A DNA stretch of 64,000 bases from assembly GCF_001563265.1 (NCBI RefSeq), contig NZ_CP005083.1, forward strand, positions 2,731,001 to 2,795,000. The letters run 5' to 3'. The notes beneath the pieces were generated by a model that worked only from the letters and a program-made list of their open reading frames with translations, had not been told where the DNA came from and did no database searches. Of this stretch, positions 24,016 to 33,384 are shown piece by piece (within the stretch, counting starts at the first letter, position 1; every line of letters starts with the position of its first letter). Source of the stretch: Sphingobium sp. TKS (GTDB taxonomy: Bacteria > Pseudomonadota > Alphaproteobacteria > Sphingomonadales > Sphingomonadaceae). The position numbers were made by a program, and so were the translations under genes.

Positions 24016-27000
24016 TCAGAATTTGACGCGCACGCCCGCCGTGAAGGCGCGGCCGACAATGTCGTATACCGCGATGTTGGTCGGCGGGTTTACGCCGGGC
24101 ACAGTGCCCGGGATCAGCGGCGGATCCTTGTCGAACAGGTTGTTGACCGTCGTGAAGAACTCGAAATTGCCGCCATCGCCATGCGGAATGGTGTAGCGCA
24201 GCGTCAGGTCGGTGTACCAGACCGGCTTCACCTTCGGATCGACAAACTGGATCGGCGTCGTACCGCCCGGAATGTCGAGCCGCATCTTGCCGATATATTG
24301 TTCACCAATCGTGATGCCGAACGGCCCGTTGGTATAGTCGACCGTCAGATTGCCGCGCCAGCGCGGGAAGCCCTGCGGGTTGCTGGTGACGACGCTGACG
24401 CCCGCATAATGGGCGATCGGCGCGGTCGCATATTGCTGGGCATCGAACTTGTCGAGATAGTTGAGGTAGAGACGGACGCCCAGCCCGCCATTGCCCACGG
24501 CGGTCCGATAGGTGAAGTCGAAGTCGACGCCCGCCGTCTTCAGGAAGGCGATGTTCTGCGGCACCAGATGAACGAGCGACGGGAAAGTCGTTGGCGACGC
24601 ACGGTCGATCTGGGTGCACTCCACAACGCCCGACCCGCCAGCATTCAGGCAGTTGGTCAGCAATTGCTGCGCCGACAGGGAGTCGATCAGCTTGTCGACC
24701 TTGATATGATAATAGTCGATCGAGGCCGAGAAACCGCGCAGGAATTCAGCCGCGAACACTGCGCCAAAGGTGTAGGTGTTCGCGACTTCAGGCTTCAGAT
24801 CGGGGTTGCCGACTGTGAGCGTGTTGGCGTTGACGTTCTGGCCGCTGCCATATGTCCCGGCCGCGTTCCTGACGTCGTTCACGATGCCGATGCCGCTCTG
24901 CGGACCTGCATAGAGTTCGTAGAGATTGGGTGCGCGGATGTCATGCGAATAGGTGCCGCGCAGCAACAGGCTGTCGACCGGCTTCCAGGTCGCGCCCGCC
25001 TTCCAAGTCTTCACCGTGCCCGATGTCGAATAGTCGGTCACGCGGATCGCGCCGTTGACGCTCAGTTCCTGGAAGAAGGGCGTATCCTTAAGGATCGGCA
25101 CCGCGATTTCGGCATAAGCTTCCTTAACGTTCAGCTTGCCATGGCTGCCGCCCACATTGGTCAGCCAGTAGGCCAGCGTGTTGATCGGGCCGGTCGGATA
25201 GGGAAGCAGGGCGGATTCCACCCGTGGAATCCCGCGCAGCCCGGCGAAATAGGCTTCCTTCTGCGCGTCGGTCAGCAGCAGCGCCGGATCGGCATTGCTG
25301 GTCAGATTCAGCGTCTGGCGACGATATTCGACGCCGACGGCGATATCGACCGGGCCGGCGGGCAATTCGAACAGGCTGCCGCTGATATTGGCCGCAAATG
25401 CATCCTGCTTGAAGCGCGCGCGATAGCTCGACGTGCCGGTGGCATAGGCATAGCCCGCCGGAGTCGATTTGGACGGATCGCCATGCATCACGTCGAGCGG
25501 CTGGCAACCCGCAAATTGCGAGGCATAGGCCGGATTGAGCAGCACGCGGCAGGTAATCTGGCCATTAGCTGGGTTACGAACGGCATCCAACGCCGCATAC
25601 AGCTTCTGATTGTTGTACAGCCCGACATTGTCCATCGAGTGCTTGGAGTCGCCATGGTTATAGGTGACCTGCCAGTTGAAGTCCGCGAACTTGCCGGTCA
25701 GGCCCGCCGTCGCGGTCCAGTAATCGGTCTTTTCATAGGCGATCGGCTTGGGCTGGCCGGCATCCTGCTGCCCCACGACATAATAGTCATTCGCGCCGGT
25801 GAGAGCCGAATCCAAAGCCGTCGAGAGATAAGGATTGCCCTTGTAGATGCGCGCCGATTCCGTCGCCGGGATCAGCGAATTGCCCTGGGTGAAATAATGA
25901 TATTTGCTGCGGGCATAGACGCCCTGGACGAAGGCCGTGATATTGTCGGTCAGTTCATAGCTGACCCGGCCGAAGCCGTTATAATTGGTGAGCGGCGCGA
26001 TCGCATTGGTGTCGTTCGGGATCTTGTAGCCGTCACCGCCCTGCTGGAAGCCGGTGGTGCCGACCGCCGTGCCCAGATTGAAGGCGCGGGTGGAACCGTC
26101 ATTGTTGATGACCCGGCCCACAAACGGATTACCCGTCACGCTTGAGCCCACGATACGCCCATTGGCCGCCAGTGCGGAAATGCGGATGTCGGAGGCGATG
26201 GCATAGGGATTGGCGGCGGTGCCCGGCGCGGCAGTGCAAGTACGCTGCTGGCCGTTTGCCGAAGGACCGCAACTCGTCGTCACGCTGCCGACGAAATTAT
26301 AGCCCTGGGTCGCAAAGCTGCGATCCTGCCGCAACATGCCTTCGCTATTGGAATATTCCGCACTCAGCAGCACATGGCCCCGGCCCCCGGCGAAATCCGA
26401 ACCGAAGGCTGCGCCCAGACGCTGATTGCCGTTATTGCCGCGCTCGTCGATGCCGGCCTGGGCCAGACCCTTGAAGCCGGTGAACTTCTTGTCGAGGATG
26501 AAGTTGACCACGCCTGCGACCGCATCGGAGCCCCATTGCGCCGAAGCGCCGCCCGTCACCACGTCGACGCGCTGCATCAGAAGCTGCGGCAGGACGTTGG
26601 TATCGATCGTGCCGACATATTCGGTGGGCGACACGCGCATGCCGTCGAACAGCACCAGCGTGCGCAGCGGCCCCTTCGGGTTGTTGCTGGGCGTGCCAAG
26701 ACCGCGCAGGTTGAGCACATTGCCGTGGATCGGCAGGTTGGAGAAGTTGTTGGCCGATTTGGACGGGCTGAGCGAGTTGTTGAACTGCGGCAGCTTGTTG
26801 AGCGCGTCGGCCACGCCTGACGGCGTCGTCTTGGCCAGTTCCTCGGTCGATGCGACCGTCACGGGAGTCGGCGCGGTATAGCCGTCGCGCACGATGCGCG
26901 AACCCGTAACGACGATGTCGGCATTGCTCGCAGGCCCGGCCGCCTGAGGCGTCGCTCCTTCCTGAGCGGGTGCCGCTGTGGTCGCTTCCTGCGCCAAGGC

Positions 27001-27069
27001 GGGCACGGCCATTGCGATGATGCTGGCGCTGACCGCCAGCGACGAGATGAACAGACTGTTCTTCGCCAT
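24016..27069 (-). CDS. TonB-dependent outer-membrane receptor (catabolic block)
   Basis: The product is a large outer-membrane active transporter (1017 residues from the chosen start). It has a signal peptide (MAKNSLFISSLAVSASIIAM...PALAQ), then a TonB-box-like and plug region (ADIVVTGSRIVRDGYTAPTP; VADALNKLPQFN; LRGLG; TLVLFDGMRVSPT; QRVDVVTGGASAQWGSDAVA), then a 22-strand barrel ending FTAGVRVKF with terminal Phe. ATG at 27069 has GGAAAAGGAAAG directly upstream. The motif TATCCCANNGTGCA occurs in its promoter region, shared with the neighbouring catabolic operons, so it probably imports the substrate or inducer degraded by them rather than a siderophore. Confidence 0.93.
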   Translation of the reverse strand: MAKNSLFISSLAVSASIIAMAVPALAQEATTAAPAQEGATPQAAGPASNADIVVTGSRIVRDGYTAPTPVTVASTEELAKTTPSGVADALNKLPQFNNSLSPSKSANNFSNLPIHGNVLNLRGLGTPSNNPKGPLRTLVLFDGMRVSPTEYVGTIDTNVLPQLLMQRVDVVTGGASAQWGSDAVAGVVNFILDKKFTGFKGLAQAGIDERGNNGNQRLGAAFGSDFAGGRGHVLLSAEYSNSEGMLRQDRSFATQGYNFVGSVTTSCGPSANGQQRTCTAAPGTAANPYAIASDIRISALAANGRIVGSSVTGNPFVGRVINNDGSTRAFNLGTAVGTTGFQQGGDGYKIPNDTNAIAPLTNYNGFGRVSYELTDNITAFVQGVYARSKYHYFTQGNSLIPATESARIYKGNPYLSTALDSALTGANDYYVVGQQDAGQPKPIAYEKTDYWTATAGLTGKFADFNWQVTYNHGDSKHSMDNVGLYNNQKLYAALDAVRNPANGQITCRVLLNPAYASQFAGCQPLDVMHGDPSKSTPAGYAYATGTSSYRARFKQDAFAANISGSLFELPAGPVDIAVGVEYRRQTLNLTSNADPALLLTDAQKEAYFAGLRGIPRVESALLPYPTGPINTLAYWLTNVGGSHGKLNVKEAYAEIAVPILKDTPFFQELSVNGAIRVTDYSTSGTVKTWKAGATWKPVDSLLLRGTYSHDIRAPNLYELYAGPQSGIGIVNDVRNAAGTYGSGQNVNANTLTVGNPDLKPEVANTYTFGAVFAAEFLRGFSASIDYYHIKVDKLIDSLSAQQLLTNCLNAGGSGVVECTQIDRASPTTFPSLVHLVPQNIAFLKTAGVDFDFTYRTAVGNGGLGVRLYLNYLDKFDAQQYATAPIAHYAGVSVVTSNPQGFPRWRGNLTVDYTNGPFGITIGEQYIGKMRLDIPGGTTPIQFVDPKVKPVWYTDLTLRYTIPHGDGGNFEFFTTVNNLFDKDPPLIPGTVPGVNPPTNIAVYDIVGRAFTAGVRVKF

Positions 27070-27130
27070 CTTTCCTTTTCCTCTCCCTGCACGACCATGA
27101 CCAGGCAAAGTCACCCGGCTTGATCATTAT

Positions 27131-27148
27131 TATCCCCGTGTGCACTTT
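27131..27148 (+). promoter_or_regulatory. Operator-like motif, site F (TATCCCCGTGTGCACTTT)
   Basis: It shares the core TATCCC-N3-GTGCA with the site at 42731. It lies 62-79 bases upstream of the receptor start on the divergent side. Confidence 0.5.
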
Positions 27149-27181
27149 TATAGTTATCCCACTCGGCCACATTGTCAATAA

Positions 27182-27198
27182 ATTTTGCACCAATGGGA
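27182..27198 (-). promoter_or_regulatory. Operator-like motif, site C (TCCCATTGGTGCAAAAT)
   Basis: On the minus strand this has CCCAT and GTGCAAAA but one extra base between the halves compared with the other sites, so it is a weaker member of the set. Confidence 0.35.
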
Positions 27199-27311
27199 AA
27201 ATTTTATTGGAAAGACCTATCCTCCTCCTTTCTCCTTGAATCCCTCAGGAAAATTCCCGCGCACAGCCGCGGCACTGGGGCGTGCCGAAAAGATGCATCG
27301 CGAACATATAT

Positions 27312-27329
27312 TGACCCACTGTGCAAAAA
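27312..27329 (+). promoter_or_regulatory. Operator-like motif, site E (TGACCCACTGTGCAAAAA)
   Basis: It matches the site at 42731 (TATCCCATAGTGCAAAAA) at 14 of 18 positions and lies about 140 bases upstream of the MFS gene. Confidence 0.5.
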
Positions 27330-27464
27330 TGTGCGTTATAATGCCTGAAGTGACGACGCCCGGACGGGCGATCGCCGGACCAGATATGGCCGGAAGATAT
27401 GGAGAGTGCCCTTGCCGCATGATCGTCAGCCAGCGCGCACCATTTCCCATGGGATTGCGCAGTC

Positions 27465-28850
27465 ATGACACAGATTTCCGCGACGATGACGCCATCGTCT
27501 GGGTCAGGCAGCGCGCATGGAGATGTTGAAACCAACATCACCCCCCCTCTCCCTGAACAGGCCGCCTATCCGTCGCCTCCAATGGGCTGGTTGACTGTAT
27601 CGATCCTGTTCTTGCTGTACATATTATCACTGACTGACCGAAACATCATGGCCCTAATGGTCGGGCCGATAAAAAAAGATCTGGGCCTTTCGGATCTGCA
27701 GATCAGCCTTTTACAGGGACCGGCCTTCGCCATTCTCTTCTGCCTGTGCGCCATTCCCCTGGGCATGGCGCTGGACCGCTTCAGCCGGCGAGTCGTGCTG
27801 TATCTGTCAGTAACTGCGTGGAGCATCGCGGCGGCGAGTTGTGGCCTCGCCGGAAGCTTCGCGGCGCTCGCCATGGCGCGCGCGGGGGTCGGCGCGGGCG
27901 AGTCGGGCTTCGGCACCGGCAGCTATTCGGTGGTCGGGGACAGCTTCCCGCCGCATAAGGTGTCGCTCGCCATGTCCGTCTTCATCATGGGCGGCGTGAT
28001 GGGCGCGGGCATCGTGTTCCTGTTCGGCGGCCCGATCGTCGCCGCCGCGATGAAGGCCGGACCTGCCGTCTGGCCGGTCTTCGGCCTGTTGCAGCCCTGG
28101 CAGCAGGTGTTCATCATGACCGGCGCGCCTGGCATGCTGCTGGCTTTCCTCGTCTTCGTCTTTCGCGAGCCGCCCCGGCGCAAGGCGATCAGCGCGGGTG
28201 CGGGCTATGGCGAGGCATGGGCTTTCATGCGCCAATATAAGGCACTTTACCTGGCCACCTTCGTCGGTTTCGGCCTCGCCTATGCGGCGACCATCGGTTT
28301 CCAGCTCTGGACGCCGGTCTATCTGGCGCGCGTCCATGGCTGGGAGCCGGGACGGATCGGCCCGGTGATCGGCCTGGCCCAGATCGGAGCGGCGGCGCTG
28401 ATCCCGGTCCATGGCTGGACGGTGGACCGGCTCTATCGGCGCGGGAAGCGCGACGCGCATCTCTTCTGGTGCCTGCTGACCGTGCTGGCCGCCGCCCCGT
28501 TCGGCATCGCCGCCTTTCTGGTCAGCAGCCCCTGGGCGACGGTCGTCTGCTACTGGTGCTTCATGGCGCTGATCCTTTCGACCTCCAGCATGGGACCCGC
28601 GACGGTGCAGGTGGTGACGCCGCAATATCTGCGCGGGCGCGTGTCGGCGCTCTATGTGCTGGCATCGGGCCTGATCGCCATGGCGGGCGGGCCTGCTTTC
28701 ATCGGCCTCGTCACCGATAAGCTGCTGGGCGACGAAATGAAGGTCGGCCTGTCGCTCGTCATCAGCGTTTTCTGCGTGCTGCTGCCCGCCGCGCTTCTTT
28801 TCGCTTTCGGGCGCGCCTCGATGCGGCGCGCCCATGAAGCCCTTGCCTGA
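27465..28850 (+). CDS. MFS transporter (spinster-like/organic anion family)
   Basis: This predicted inner-membrane carrier has 461 residues and 12 helices. The start of helix 1 (WLTVSILFLLYILSLTDRNIMALMVGPI) and the loop motif GMALDRFSRR between helices 2 and 3 are typical of the major facilitator superfamily, as is AGVGAGESGFGTGSYSVVGD. By context it would take up the substrate of the catabolic block or export an intermediate. It is followed 10 bases later by the aldehyde dehydrogenase gene, so both are probably one transcript under the shared operator-like motif. Confidence 0.9.
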   Translation: MTQISATMTPSSGSGSAHGDVETNITPPLPEQAAYPSPPMGWLTVSILFLLYILSLTDRNIMALMVGPIKKDLGLSDLQISLLQGPAFAILFCLCAIPLGMALDRFSRRVVLYLSVTAWSIAAASCGLAGSFAALAMARAGVGAGESGFGTGSYSVVGDSFPPHKVSLAMSVFIMGGVMGAGIVFLFGGPIVAAAMKAGPAVWPVFGLLQPWQQVFIMTGAPGMLLAFLVFVFREPPRRKAISAGAGYGEAWAFMRQYKALYLATFVGFGLAYAATIGFQLWTPVYLARVHGWEPGRIGPVIGLAQIGAAALIPVHGWTVDRLYRRGKRDAHLFWCLLTVLAAAPFGIAAFLVSSPWATVVCYWCFMALILSTSSMGPATVQVVTPQYLRGRVSALYVLASGLIAMAGGPAFIGLVTDKLLGDEMKVGLSLVISVFCVLLPAALLFAFGRASMRRAHEALA

Positions 28851-28860
28851 GGATGATCCC

Positions 28861-30336
28861 ATGATCGAGACCCGCCGCCCCGCCTTCATCGACGGCAAAC
28901 CCAAAAAGCTGTTGATCGACGGCAAGCCTGTCGACGCCCTGTCGGGCGAGACGTTCCAGAGCTTCAGCCCGTCTACCGGCGAACTGGTGGCCGACCTGGC
29001 GCTGGCGAGCGCGGAGGATGTGGATCGCGCCGTCCGCGCTGCCCGTGCCGCCTTCGAAGGGCCATGGAGCCGCTTCAAGCCCGCTGAGCGGCAGGCCGTG
29101 CTGCTGAAGCTCGCTGACTTGGTGGATGCGGAGTTCAATGACCTTGCCCTGCTCGATTGCATCGAAATGGGCCGTCCGATCACCGCTGCGCGGGGTCTGC
29201 GCGGGATGTTGCAACGCTCGCTGCGTCATTTTGCCGGGGCGGCGACGGCGATCCATGGGGAGACTTTGTCCAACAGCTTCCCGGTCGACCTCCTCTCTTA
29301 CACCCTCCGCGAGCCGGTCGGCGTGGTGGGCGCGATCATCCCCTGGAACGGCCCGCTGTTCAGCGCGGCGTGGAAGGTGGGGCCGGTGCTGGCGACCGGC
29401 TGTACCATCGTCCTGAAGCCCGCCGAGGATGCGTCGCTCAGCCCGCTACGCTTCGGTGAGCTTTGCCTGGAGGCGGGCGTGCCGCCGGGGGTCGTCAATG
29501 TCGTAACCGGCGCGGGCGGGACCGGAGGCGCGCTTTCGGCCCATCCCGATGTCGACAAGATCGCCTTCACCGGCTCCTGCGAAACCGGCCAGCGGATCAT
29601 TGCCGCCTCCGCCGGAACGGTGAAGAAAGTGACGATGGAACTGGGCGGCAAGTCGCCCAATATCATCTTTGCCGACGGCGATCTCGACATGGCGACGCCC
29701 GCGGCGGCGATGGGCGTGTTCAATAATTCGGGGCAGGTTTGCGCGGCGGGCACGCGGCTGTTCGTCGAGCGGCCGGTCTATGAGGAGATGGTTCAGCGCA
29801 TCGCCGCCTTCGCGAAGAATTTGAAGGTCGGTCCCAGCCTGGACCCCGGCACGCAGATCGGCCCGCTGGTGTCGGCCAAGCAATATGCCCGCGTCTCCTC
29901 CTATCTTGAACTCGGCCCGCAGGAAGGTGCGCGGCTGGTGACAGGCGGCGAGCGGGTGACGGGCGGCGCCTTCGATCAGGGCCATTGGGTCGCGCCCACG
30001 GTCTTTGCTGATGTGAAGGACGACATGCGGATCGCCCGGGAAGAGATTTTCGGCCCCGTCTCCTGCATCATGCCGTTCGACGATTTCGATGAGGTCATCA
30101 CCCGCGCCAATGCGACGCGCTTCGGCCTGGCGGGCGGGGTGTGGACGAAGGATATCGGCAAAGCCATGACGGCAGTGAAGCGCATCCGGGCCGGGTCGAT
30201 CTGGGTCAATCACTATTTCGCGATGGACTCGTCCGTTCCCTTTGGCGGCTACAAGATGAGCGGCTTCGGACGCGAGGGCGGCTTCGAGCATATCGACGCC
30301 TATTTGCAGACCAAGGCGGTGTGGATCAGGACTTAG
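28861..30336 (+). CDS. NAD(P)+-dependent aldehyde dehydrogenase
   Basis: This 491-residue soluble enzyme oxidises an aldehyde to the acid. The general-base Glu is in TMELGGKSPNIIF (about residue 260) and the catalytic Cys is in FNNSGQVCAAGTRLFV (about residue 292). VVGAIIPWNGPLFSAAWKVG, KPAEDASLSPLRFGEL and FTGSCETGQRI are cofactor-binding segments. ATG at 28861 has AGGATG upstream; an in-frame ATG 27 bases earlier lies within the end of the MFS gene. It probably converts an aldehyde formed by the P450 branch or a primary alcohol to an acid for CoA activation. A hairpin follows. Confidence 0.94.
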   Translation: MIETRRPAFIDGKPKKLLIDGKPVDALSGETFQSFSPSTGELVADLALASAEDVDRAVRAARAAFEGPWSRFKPAERQAVLLKLADLVDAEFNDLALLDCIEMGRPITAARGLRGMLQRSLRHFAGAATAIHGETLSNSFPVDLLSYTLREPVGVVGAIIPWNGPLFSAAWKVGPVLATGCTIVLKPAEDASLSPLRFGELCLEAGVPPGVVNVVTGAGGTGGALSAHPDVDKIAFTGSCETGQRIIAASAGTVKKVTMELGGKSPNIIFADGDLDMATPAAAMGVFNNSGQVCAAGTRLFVERPVYEEMVQRIAAFAKNLKVGPSLDPGTQIGPLVSAKQYARVSSYLELGPQEGARLVTGGERVTGGAFDQGHWVAPTVFADVKDDMRIAREEIFGPVSCIMPFDDFDEVITRANATRFGLAGGVWTKDIGKAMTAVKRIRAGSIWVNHYFAMDSSVPFGGYKMSGFGREGGFEHIDAYLQTKAVWIRT

Positions 30337-30343
30337 GTATTTT

Positions 30344-30371
30344 CGTCGTCCCCGCGGAGGCGGGGACGACG
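30344..30371. terminator. Hairpin between convergent ALDH and M20 genes
   Basis: A perfect 12-base stem, CGTCGTCCCCGC (30344-30355) with GCGGGGACGACG (30360-30371), closes on GGAG. It can terminate both convergent operons. The CGTCCCCGC...GCGGGGACG pattern looks like a dispersed intergenic repeat of sphingomonad genomes. Confidence 0.65.
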
Positions 30372-30374
30372 CAA

Positions 30375-31790
30375 TCATTTTTCCCCCGCATAACGCTTGA
30401 TCAACTCGTAGAGATAATCCCGCCCCTCATAGACACTCTTCACCCGGATGCGCTCATTGACCCCATGGGCGCCATTGCCGTCGGGATCGAGGAATATACC
30501 CGGCACGCCATAGGTCGGAATACCCGCCGCGCTGAGATAGCGGCCATCCGTTCCTGCCGTCAGCAGATTGGGCACGACCGGGATGCCCGGAAACAGCTTG
30601 CGCGCCACCTCCTCCACAGGGCCAACGATGGCAGGATCGATCGGAGGCGGGATAGCCACTGCCTCCCCCTTTCCACCCTCACGACGAAGCGCAATGGCCG
30701 GATTGCCGATGACCTGACTTAGCTGCGCCTCGACATCCTCAACCTTCTCGCCGGGAAAGAGACGACACTGGATCGTCGCCCTCGCTCGTTGCGGCAAAGC
30801 GTTGATGGCATGTCCCGCCTCCACCATCGTTGCAACGCAGGTCGTGCGCAGCATGGCATTATAGGTGACGTCACTCGTCACCTTCGCCGCCACGGCATCA
30901 CCGGTCGCGCCCTTACCCAATGCCGCCATCGCCCATCCCATGTCGCCGCCGACGATCGGCGCCATCCGGGTAAAATAACCCCGATTGGTGGCATTGAGCC
31001 GGATCGGGAAGGAAAACCGGCGGATCGCGGCCAACGCATCGGTCAGATCGTAGATCGCGTTGTCGGGACGCGGCCGGCTGCTGTGGCCGCCGGGATTGCG
31101 TGCTTCGATGGTGAAGCTCTGTGAATGTTTCTCGCCCACCGCCAGATAGAGCGCGACCGGCTTGCCGTTCGCATCGGTGATGCCATAACCTCCCTCGTTG
31201 AGCGCAAAGCTCGCCTCCACCGCCTGGCGCCGATGCTTGAGCAGCCAGTCGACGCCGTTCACCCCCTCTCCGCTTTCCTCGCCGCAGGTCAGGGCGACCT
31301 TGATGCTGCGCTTGGGCCGAAAGCCCTCTTTCTTCATGCGGATCAGGCTGTCCACCCAGATGGCGGAGAGCGCCTTGTCGTCGATCACCCCGCGCCCTAT
31401 GAAATAGCCATTTTCCTCGACCAGTTTGAAGGGGTCACGCGACCAATCCTCCCGCCGCGCGGCGACGACATCGATATGATCGACCAGAAGCATCGCCCTG
31501 GCCCTGGGGTCGCTGCCCTCGATTCGGGCGATCAGGCCGCCCTCCTTCGGCCGACCTTCGGGGACGAAGACCTCCGCCTGACCGGCGTCGAAGCCCGCAC
31601 CCCTCAGCCGTGCCAGCAGCCGCCCGGCGGCCAAGGTGCAGTTCCCGGTCGAAGCGCTGGTGTCCGTTTCCACCAGTTCCCGGTAAATATCGCGAAACAC
31701 CGCCTGATCGGCCCGCAACGGCGCTGCGCCCGCGCCCTGCCCCATCATCAGGAACAGCGCTGCCGCAAGCGCCCCATGAGCACCCCTCAT
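30375..31790 (-). CDS. M20-family metallopeptidase/amidohydrolase, secreted
   Basis: This predicted 471-residue zinc hydrolase has a signal peptide (MRGAHGALAAALFLMMGQGAGA). Metal ligands fit the M20 pattern: LLVDHIDVV (His105, Asp107), RGVIDDKA (bridging Asp) and TCGEESGEG (the Glu-Glu pair), with a later His in GNGAHGVNE. A dimerisation lid domain is inserted after GGHSSRPRPDNAIYDL. Family members hydrolyse dipeptides or N-acyl amino acids. The start overlaps the ferredoxin stop by ATGA, so it belongs to the P450 operon, which is unusual and hints that the pathway substrate carries an amide bond. Confidence 0.88.
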   Translation of the reverse strand: MRGAHGALAAALFLMMGQGAGAAPLRADQAVFRDIYRELVETDTSASTGNCTLAAGRLLARLRGAGFDAGQAEVFVPEGRPKEGGLIARIEGSDPRARAMLLVDHIDVVAARREDWSRDPFKLVEENGYFIGRGVIDDKALSAIWVDSLIRMKKEGFRPKRSIKVALTCGEESGEGVNGVDWLLKHRRQAVEASFALNEGGYGITDANGKPVALYLAVGEKHSQSFTIEARNPGGHSSRPRPDNAIYDLTDALAAIRRFSFPIRLNATNRGYFTRMAPIVGGDMGWAMAALGKGATGDAVAAKVTSDVTYNAMLRTTCVATMVEAGHAINALPQRARATIQCRLFPGEKVEDVEAQLSQVIGNPAIALRREGGKGEAVAIPPPIDPAIVGPVEEVARKLFPGIPVVPNLLTAGTDGRYLSAAGIPTYGVPGIFLDPDGNGAHGVNERIRVKSVYEGRDYLYELIKRYAGEK

Positions 31791-31978
31791 TTCTGGATTT
31801 CGAGCGCCCGCTCAGGGCAGGATTTTGCCCCCTTCCAGGCGAGCTTTTCATCCGCCTCCGCCACCTCGATGTCGCCGGGCTTGATATAGCCCTCATCATC
31901 CAGTTCGAAGATATGGGGCGCCATGGCCCAGCAACGCGCATGACCCTGGCACTTGTCGTTGTGCACAATGATTTTCAT
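31787..31978 (-). CDS. Small ferredoxin (3Fe-4S type) for the P450
   Basis: This 63-residue electron carrier has the pattern DKCQGHARCWAMAP, a CxxxxxC spacing that gives three cluster cysteines together with AKSCPERAL, as in 3Fe-4S ferredoxins paired with bacterial cytochromes P450. The middle IFELDDEGYI is typical. I chose the ATG at 31978 giving MKIIVHNDKCQGH; the longer frame has no support. It lies 13 bases after the P450 gene and overlaps the M20 gene by ATGA. The reductase that would supply electrons is not in this operon. Confidence 0.92.
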   Translation of the reverse strand: MKIIVHNDKCQGHARCWAMAPHIFELDDEGYIKPGDIEVAEADEKLAWKGAKSCPERALEIQK

Positions 31979-31991
31979 GGGACGTCCCTCC

Positions 31992-33218
31992 TCAAGACCA
32001 GTCCAGAACCAGATTTTCGATGCCGAACACATGCCCCCCGAACGTGACCGGCGCTGTGCCTTCTTTGATGCGGAAAATGGGGATACGCTTCAGCCATTCC
32101 TCCAACCCGACCACGATCTCCCGCCGGGCGAGGTGCGATCCCAGGCAGCGATGAGGGCCATAGGCAAAGGCGGTGTGGCGATTATCCTCCCGCGCCAGAT
32201 CGATCTTTTCCGGATGCGGGAATTCCAGCGGATCGCGATTGGCGATCATCGTGGCGCAGGACACATAATCGCCCTTGCGGATCGGCGCGCCTTCGAAATC
32301 CACATCCTTCGTCGCCACGCGGATCATCTGCACGGTCGGATAGGCGCGCAGCAATTCTTCCGCCGCCAGCACGATGCGCGAGGGATCTCTGCGCAGCAGT
32401 TCCTGATCGTCCTGATGCCGCGCCAGATAATTGAGGTCGAACCCGATGGCCGCCGCAACCGTGTCCAGCCCCGCCACGAACAGCAGCACGCCGGTCCCGC
32501 GAATTTCCTGATCGGTCAGCGACCGGTCGTCGATCTTCGATTGAACCAGGAAGGACATGAAGTCATCGACTGGCCGCTTGCGCCGTTCGGCCGAGAGTTC
32601 GTCGATAAAGGCGATGATGGTGCGCGCCGCGGCGGGCCGCTGGACATTGTCGCCATGCAGCAGCTCATTCGCCCAGGTCACGAACTCGTCCAGCCGGTCA
32701 TCCGACAGCCCCAGAAAGCGCAGGAAGATATTCACCGCAAAGGGAAAGGCGAACTCCTCCATCACATGGCAACTGGTGCCCGCCGCCGCGATCCTGTCGA
32801 TCAGGCTGATCGCCCTTTCCCGCACCGCGCTTTCCAACGCCATCACCCGCTTGGGCGACAGCAGCGGATTGAGCAGCGAGCGGAACTTGCCATGTTCTGG
32901 CGGGTCCAGTTCCAGCGGGATCATCGGCCAGCTTTCACCCAGAGCAGAGGCGAAAATGCTGCGATGGCTGGAAAAGGTTTCCGGGTCTTGAAGCACCCTC
33001 CGCTGGTCCTGCGCGCGGGTGATGACCCAGGTGCCGCGCCCGTCGCGGGTGTTGACCGGGGAATAAAAGATGCGCGGTCCCTGATGCACGACGGCGGCCG
33101 CCGCCTGCGGATCGCCATTGGGCGTCGGCTGCATGCCGGGCGAGGAAAACAGGCTGAAATCCCTCACCATGTCCGGCGGAACATGGGCCGGAATCGGTTG
33201 GGTCGCAAAGGTTTCCAT
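31992..33218 (-). CDS. Cytochrome P450 monooxygenase
   Basis: This is a class I soluble P450 of 408 residues. It contains the I-helix oxygen-activation motif LFVAGLDTVAAAI, the K-helix EELLR, and the heme-binding loop FAYGPHRCLGSHLARRE with the Cys ligand at about residue 358. It would hydroxylate a hydrophobic substrate using electrons from the ferredoxin encoded next. GGAGAG sits before the ATG at 33218, favouring it over the ATG five codons upstream. The gene is divergent from the acyl-CoA operon, with two operator-like motifs between. I cannot place it in a named CYP family without a search. Confidence 0.95.
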   Translation of the reverse strand: METFATQPIPAHVPPDMVRDFSLFSSPGMQPTPNGDPQAAAAVVHQGPRIFYSPVNTRDGRGTWVITRAQDQRRVLQDPETFSSHRSIFASALGESWPMIPLELDPPEHGKFRSLLNPLLSPKRVMALESAVRERAISLIDRIAAAGTSCHVMEEFAFPFAVNIFLRFLGLSDDRLDEFVTWANELLHGDNVQRPAAARTIIAFIDELSAERRKRPVDDFMSFLVQSKIDDRSLTDQEIRGTGVLLFVAGLDTVAAAIGFDLNYLARHQDDQELLRRDPSRIVLAAEELLRAYPTVQMIRVATKDVDFEGAPIRKGDYVSCATMIANRDPLEFPHPEKIDLAREDNRHTAFAYGPHRCLGSHLARREIVVGLEEWLKRIPIFRIKEGTAPVTFGGHVFGIENLVLDWS

Positions 33219-33284
33219 ATGCGCGCTCTCCATTATGCGAACCGCGCTCCCGCGAATCGCCCGCGGTGGCAGCAGCCTTTATCA

Positions 33285-33302
33285 ATTTTGCATTTGAGTA
33301 TA
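33285..33302 (-). promoter_or_regulatory. Weak operator-like motif near P450 start (TATACTCAAATGCAAAAT)
   Basis: On the minus strand this loosely matches the catabolic motif (TATnC and TGCAAAA kept, centre divergent). It is 67-84 bases upstream of the P450 gene. Confidence 0.25.
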
Positions 33303-33366
33303 GTTTATGATGCAGATCAGGCATGTCAACCAGCGCAGCCGTGATGAAGAGGATTGATGTCAATTT

Positions 33367-33384
33367 TATCCTATGGTGCAATTT
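33367..33384 (+). promoter_or_regulatory. Operator-like motif, site B (TATCCTATGGTGCAATTT)
   Basis: It keeps TATCC-N4-GTGCAA of the site at 42731, with the same spacing, in the divergent gap between P450 and the acyl-CoA dehydrogenase operon. Confidence 0.5.

Larger units (their letters stand above)
27070..27464. other. Divergent promoter region between TonB receptor and MFS genes
   Basis: This 395-base AT-rich region has no convincing gene. It contains at least two matches (27131-27148 and 27312-27329) and a one-base-longer variant (27182-27198, minus strand) of the TATCCCANNGTGCA motif that recurs in other catabolic promoters of this window. Confidence 0.6.

Noticed and set aside
23746..26145. 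799-residue plus-strand open frame opposite the TonB receptor
   Set aside because: It is rich in Arg, Ile and Val in a pattern typical of a mirror frame, shows no domain, and the receptor on the other strand is certain.
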